Below are positions 60,707 through 64,000 of a DNA stretch of 64,000 nucleotides, in pieces (the stretch's first letter is position 1; every line of letters starts with the position of its first letter). This DNA comes from Halichoerus grypus (Eukaryota > Chordata > Mammalia > Carnivora > Phocidae). Below the pieces are notes generated by a model, which saw nothing but the letters and a program-made list of their open reading frames with translations, searched no databases and was not told the origin of the DNA. The stretch covers positions 109,684,234-109,748,233 of the forward strand of contig NC_135722.1 in assembly GCF_964656455.1 (NCBI RefSeq). The letters run 5' to 3'. Both the position numbers and the translations under genes were made by a program.

Positions 60707-62640
60707 ATCAAGTATAAGAAGTTCCTTGTCTTATAAGAGAAAAAATGAACTTTTAAAAAATACTTTGACATTAGCATCAAGATTTCATGGGTGATTAGTT
60801 GATGAATCCTAGAAGATCTAAATTAAAACATTGTACTTTAGTGTCAATAATGGTTTAAAAAGTTGTGAAACTAACTCAGATTTCAGTGGAAATCTGCAAG
60901 TAGGTCTTATCTGTGGGGATATTTGCTATTAAAGGTATATTTATTTTACTAATATTTTATTTCCAATCATAGTTGACTGATGTCCAGCTTCTTAGAGCTC
61001 TGAGAATATATGTTACTTATTTCACAGGCAAATTCTCTACCTTTGAAAGGTGCTCTTTGATTCTTGTTAATTATTGATTCTGGAACTCTTGATATCCTTG
61101 TACCAAACGTTGTTGCCAATAAAAGCTGGCCTCCAGCCAAGGCCTTTCCCATATTCCTTGTTAAAGAACTGATTTGATGATGAGCATGTAATGAAATATA
61201 CTTGTAAAGCCTTGGTTGGATCACAGCATTTGATGGAACCGAAGGGTTTTCAATTTTTGCTTTATTCAATTCCCATAGACGTTGAGTCACTGATGTATCA
61301 TTATTTGCATGTACATTGGTTGGACTACATATCAGAAGTTCATGTACTAGAGCATCAGAAGTCTTTGTTCTAAAGGATCTCCCCCATAGAGTGATCTCAG
61401 GGCACAGGCCTGCACGTCAGCATTATTTGCATTTTCCTCAGTAGGTCATGAACAAATGAAGACTCACTTAGGGGATAAATGATGACAGTGTGTTTGTTTG
61501 TTATTGTTTTATGAATCTCGACAAATCCCTCTGTTTCTTTAGCATTTCAAAATGAACACCTCTAAGCCTTCACTTAATCAAGAAGCACAGCTAGAATTAG
61601 GAGAGGACTTTATTATTTTATTATCTGCTTCTGAGGAACGAATAGAAAACATCAAACAGAAGCACAGTTTTGAAAATTAAGGAAAACACTCTGACAAATG
61701 TTCTTCAAAACTTTCCCCCAATAAGTCATCCCCCAATAAGTTAACATTGTTTTGGTTGAAAGCTTTTTAAAATCTCTAAGTAAGTGCATATGTATTGTTT
61801 GAAGAGATGGAAGAGTACATCCCTCTGAGCAATGAACAGTTTATGGCTCATCTCCTCACACACTGCATAATCACCTCGGATAAAAATGAACAGCCCTCTT
61901 CCATGAGATCCAGAAACAGGTGGTACGACTAATCATCCTAAATGTTTGGAATGTTGGCCTGGCAACAGCTGTCTCCAAAGACTCAAAAGACAGTTGTCCC
62001 CAGCTCTACTCTCGAGGCTCAGGAGAGGGATTCATTTGGATATCCATTGCAGGCATTCGGTGACTGAACACGTATAAGCTTGCCTGGGAAGGGGGATGAG
62101 TGGATTATTCACTTGTTAGCATGTAATATCCTCCCTCCCTCTGGAATGGCCCCAAAGTGACTGATGGCAAGGAAGGGTTATCTGGCCATATCCTGTCTGA
62201 AAATGAAATCCCCAATCATGTCTGTCTTTAATAGTGAAGATTATTATTGAGAATATTCATTACCTGTAGGGTATTGTATCCGCAGCTCAATTTGCTCTCA
62301 GTTCATTGTCCTCATACAGAGGCAGACACACGCCTACCGGACACTGAGCTGATGGCTACCTGCATATTTTTGTGGTTGTTTTTAAAACATCAAAAGTGTG
62401 TGTTGAATTAGCCATGGTTTTAGGTCGAGTCAAATGTGATGATTCTAGAACCATTCTTTATTGTCCCATCTTTGAACAATTCTCTCTAGTAATCGGTGAG
62501 AATTACTTCTACAAAAACGCTTTTATGTTCCACCAGGGAGTACGTAGGTGCCACTATTCAATCTATAACAATATAACATAAGGCTTTAGGCGTAGGTGCT
62601 CACACGCTCCAGTCCATTTCTCTCCTCCATTTTTGTTTTA
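60707..62640. other. Repeat-free intronic stretch
   Basis: No repeat or gene is recognised over about 1.9 kb. An X-box-like site is at 61953-61966, followed directly by an E-box core CAGCTG. Confidence 0.4.
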
Positions 62641-62644
62641 GAAA

Positions 62645-62950
62645 TCATAGGGTTTCACTCATGTGTGGGACATAAGGAATAGCGTGGAGGACCACAGGGG
62701 AAGGGAGGGAAAACCTGAATGGGGAGAAATCAGAGAGGGAGACGAACCATGAGAGACTCTTAACTCTAGGAAACAAACTGAGGGTTACAGAGGGGAGGTG
62801 GTGGGGGGCAGGGGGTAGCCAGGTGATGGGCATTAAGGAGAGCACGTGATGTGATGAGCACTGGGTGTTACACGCAACTAATGAATCGTTGAACACTGCA
62901 TCCAAAACTAATGATGTACTATATGCTGGCTAGCTGAACATAATAAAAAA
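62645..62950 (+). mobile_element. L1 3' end, sense
   Basis: 5'-truncated carnivore-type L1 3' UTR: 'gtttcactcatgtgtgggac', 'gagactcttaactctaggaa', a G-rich tract, 'gatgagcactgggtgttaca', 'ccaaaactaatgatgtacta' and an A-rich end. The opposite-strand ORF at 62645-62905 is a by-product. Confidence 0.88.
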
Positions 62951-62954
62951 AAGA

Positions 62955-64000
62955 AATTTATCAATTTCTTATTAAAACTTGATATGTATTATAAAAAATT
63001 GAGGACATAAAAATAGACAAAGGAAAGAAAATAAAAGCATGCGTCATTCGGTATCAACAATGTCAATATTGTTGTGAATATATTTTCAGTCTTGCTTCAA
63101 TCAGATATCTGTACATTTTTCTAGTAGAATTAGGTGATATGAAACATACTCTTATAACCTTTTCATGTATAAGAGTTTGTTTTATTTTAAGGATGTTAAC
63201 TGTTTATTATATCTGTTACAAGTATATTTGTGCATTTATCTTTATGCTTTTAATTTTGTTTTTGGTATTTTTTTGGATTTATGCAACATTTAGTAGGTGT
63301 GAGAGGTATCGAATTTTATGCTTCTTGACTTTAGCATGAGTGCTTAAGGTACTATTTCTCCCACATTTCGATGATACAAATATCTATGTATGTTTTCATA
63401 TACTTTAAGATGTTCTTTTTCCATACCTCCCCAACTTCCTAGTGAATGACTTTTCTCTCACACAAATCAAACTTCCAGAGCTAAGCTATTTAAAAAAGCA
63501 CAGATCTCAGGATCACATCTATGTTTTCAAAATTACTCCAGATAGAGTGTAAGGGAGTGGGTTTCATTTCAAAATGCCAAATAATGAGTTTCGCTGCCAG
63601 TATATGATTATGAAGAATTATAACGTGAGGATATAAACTGAGAATAAATTATTTTTAATGATGTAAATGAATTCTTATTAGATTAAGGCAGTGCCGATGC
63701 AGATGCCTGTAATTATAGGATGATGTGTGCCATTATTCAGTGGGTTGGAAACCACGTAACCTAGAGAGAACAGTAGCTTCTTGGACCCCAGTCCTGACTC
63801 CAGTCGTAATTAGTTCAGAGATGCTGGACAGTGCCTCTGGTCTCTGCACTGCAGCGTGCTCTTCTCTCAAGGGATGGCTTGGACCCCTAGATATGACCTT
63901 AGTAAGTCACCCATAGCACCAAAGTGCAGTCCCTGCAGGGACCGAGGGAACAAAGTAGCCAGAACAGCAGCTTCTCTCTTTTAGGATGAAACAGGCTGCA
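62955..64000. other. Intronic stretch, nothing recognised
   Basis: AT-rich and unique-looking to the window end. No exon 4 of PDGFD is seen. Confidence 0.4.

Larger units (their letters stand above)
30583..64000 (+). other. PDGFD: PDGFD intron 3 (5' part)
   Basis: It begins with a strong GTAAGT donor and runs to the window end. I looked for the expected exon 4 continuation (hinge starting Glu-Asp-Phe-Gln) and did not see it, so the intron exceeds 33.4 kb. Read-through from exon 3 would add 24 codons before a stop at 30652-30654. It holds four Can-SINEs, one L1 end, one solo LTR, a CR1/L3-like fossil and many MIR/L2 pieces. Confidence 0.85.

Noticed and set aside
1..64000. CRISPR array, operon, phage or other prokaryotic system
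   Set aside because: The window is vertebrate intronic DNA; direct repeats found are target-site duplications, microsatellites or local tandem duplications.
1..64000. tRNA genes at the SINE heads
   Set aside because: The tRNA-like heads belong to Can-SINEs, are diverged, and are followed by SINE bodies and A-rich tails.
30583..64000. PDGFD exon 4 or DDI1 retrogene in the window
   Set aside because: No sequence resembling the hinge start after exon 3, the growth-factor core, or a long single-exon DDI1 frame was found.

Overview
The window is vertebrate nuclear DNA from a carnivoran. Thirteen tRNA-derived Can-SINE copies and several L1 3' ends of carnivore type are scattered through it. The SINE bodies match the form I associate with bears, seals and mustelids. 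I see no canid SINEC_Cf form and no felid form, so an arctoid carnivoran is my best guess. Species cannot be fixed from this.

Only one gene is supported: PDGFD (platelet-derived growth factor D), on the + strand. Two internal exons are present: exon 2 (27261-27465) and exon 3 (30402-30582). Together they encode nearly the whole CUB domain. The 27.2 kb upstream is part of intron 1, 27466-30401 is intron 2 (2,936 bp), and the 33.4 kb downstream is part of intron 3. I recognised neither exon 1 (signal peptide) nor exon 4 and later exons (hinge and growth-factor core), so they should lie outside the window. About 99% of the window is therefore intronic.

Most remaining content is repeats. There are young Can-SINEs, many with 10-17 bp target-site duplications (TSDs), and 5'-truncated L1 3' ends at 3459-3806, 21663-22050, 22570-22668 and 62645-62950. 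Two antisense LTR fragments lie at 25730-26456 and 33646-34031. DNA-transposon fossils of Tigger and hAT type, MIR and L2 fragments, and a CR1/L3-like fossil near 47.1-47.7 kb complete the set. Long stretches between these hold no repeat or gene I recognise, and a few look like candidate conserved noncoding sequence.

The most interesting signal is at the exon 2 boundary. Two acceptors lie 18 nt apart, matching the known 370- and 364-residue PDGF-D isoforms. Each has its own near-consensus branch point, and the branch point of the downstream site ends directly against the upstream AG. Other points are unusually many amino-acid differences in exon 2 beside a CpG-dense intron start, and a SINE with a possible 3' transduction. 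I found no evidence of a wholly new biological system. None of the long ORFs outside the two exons looks like a gene.
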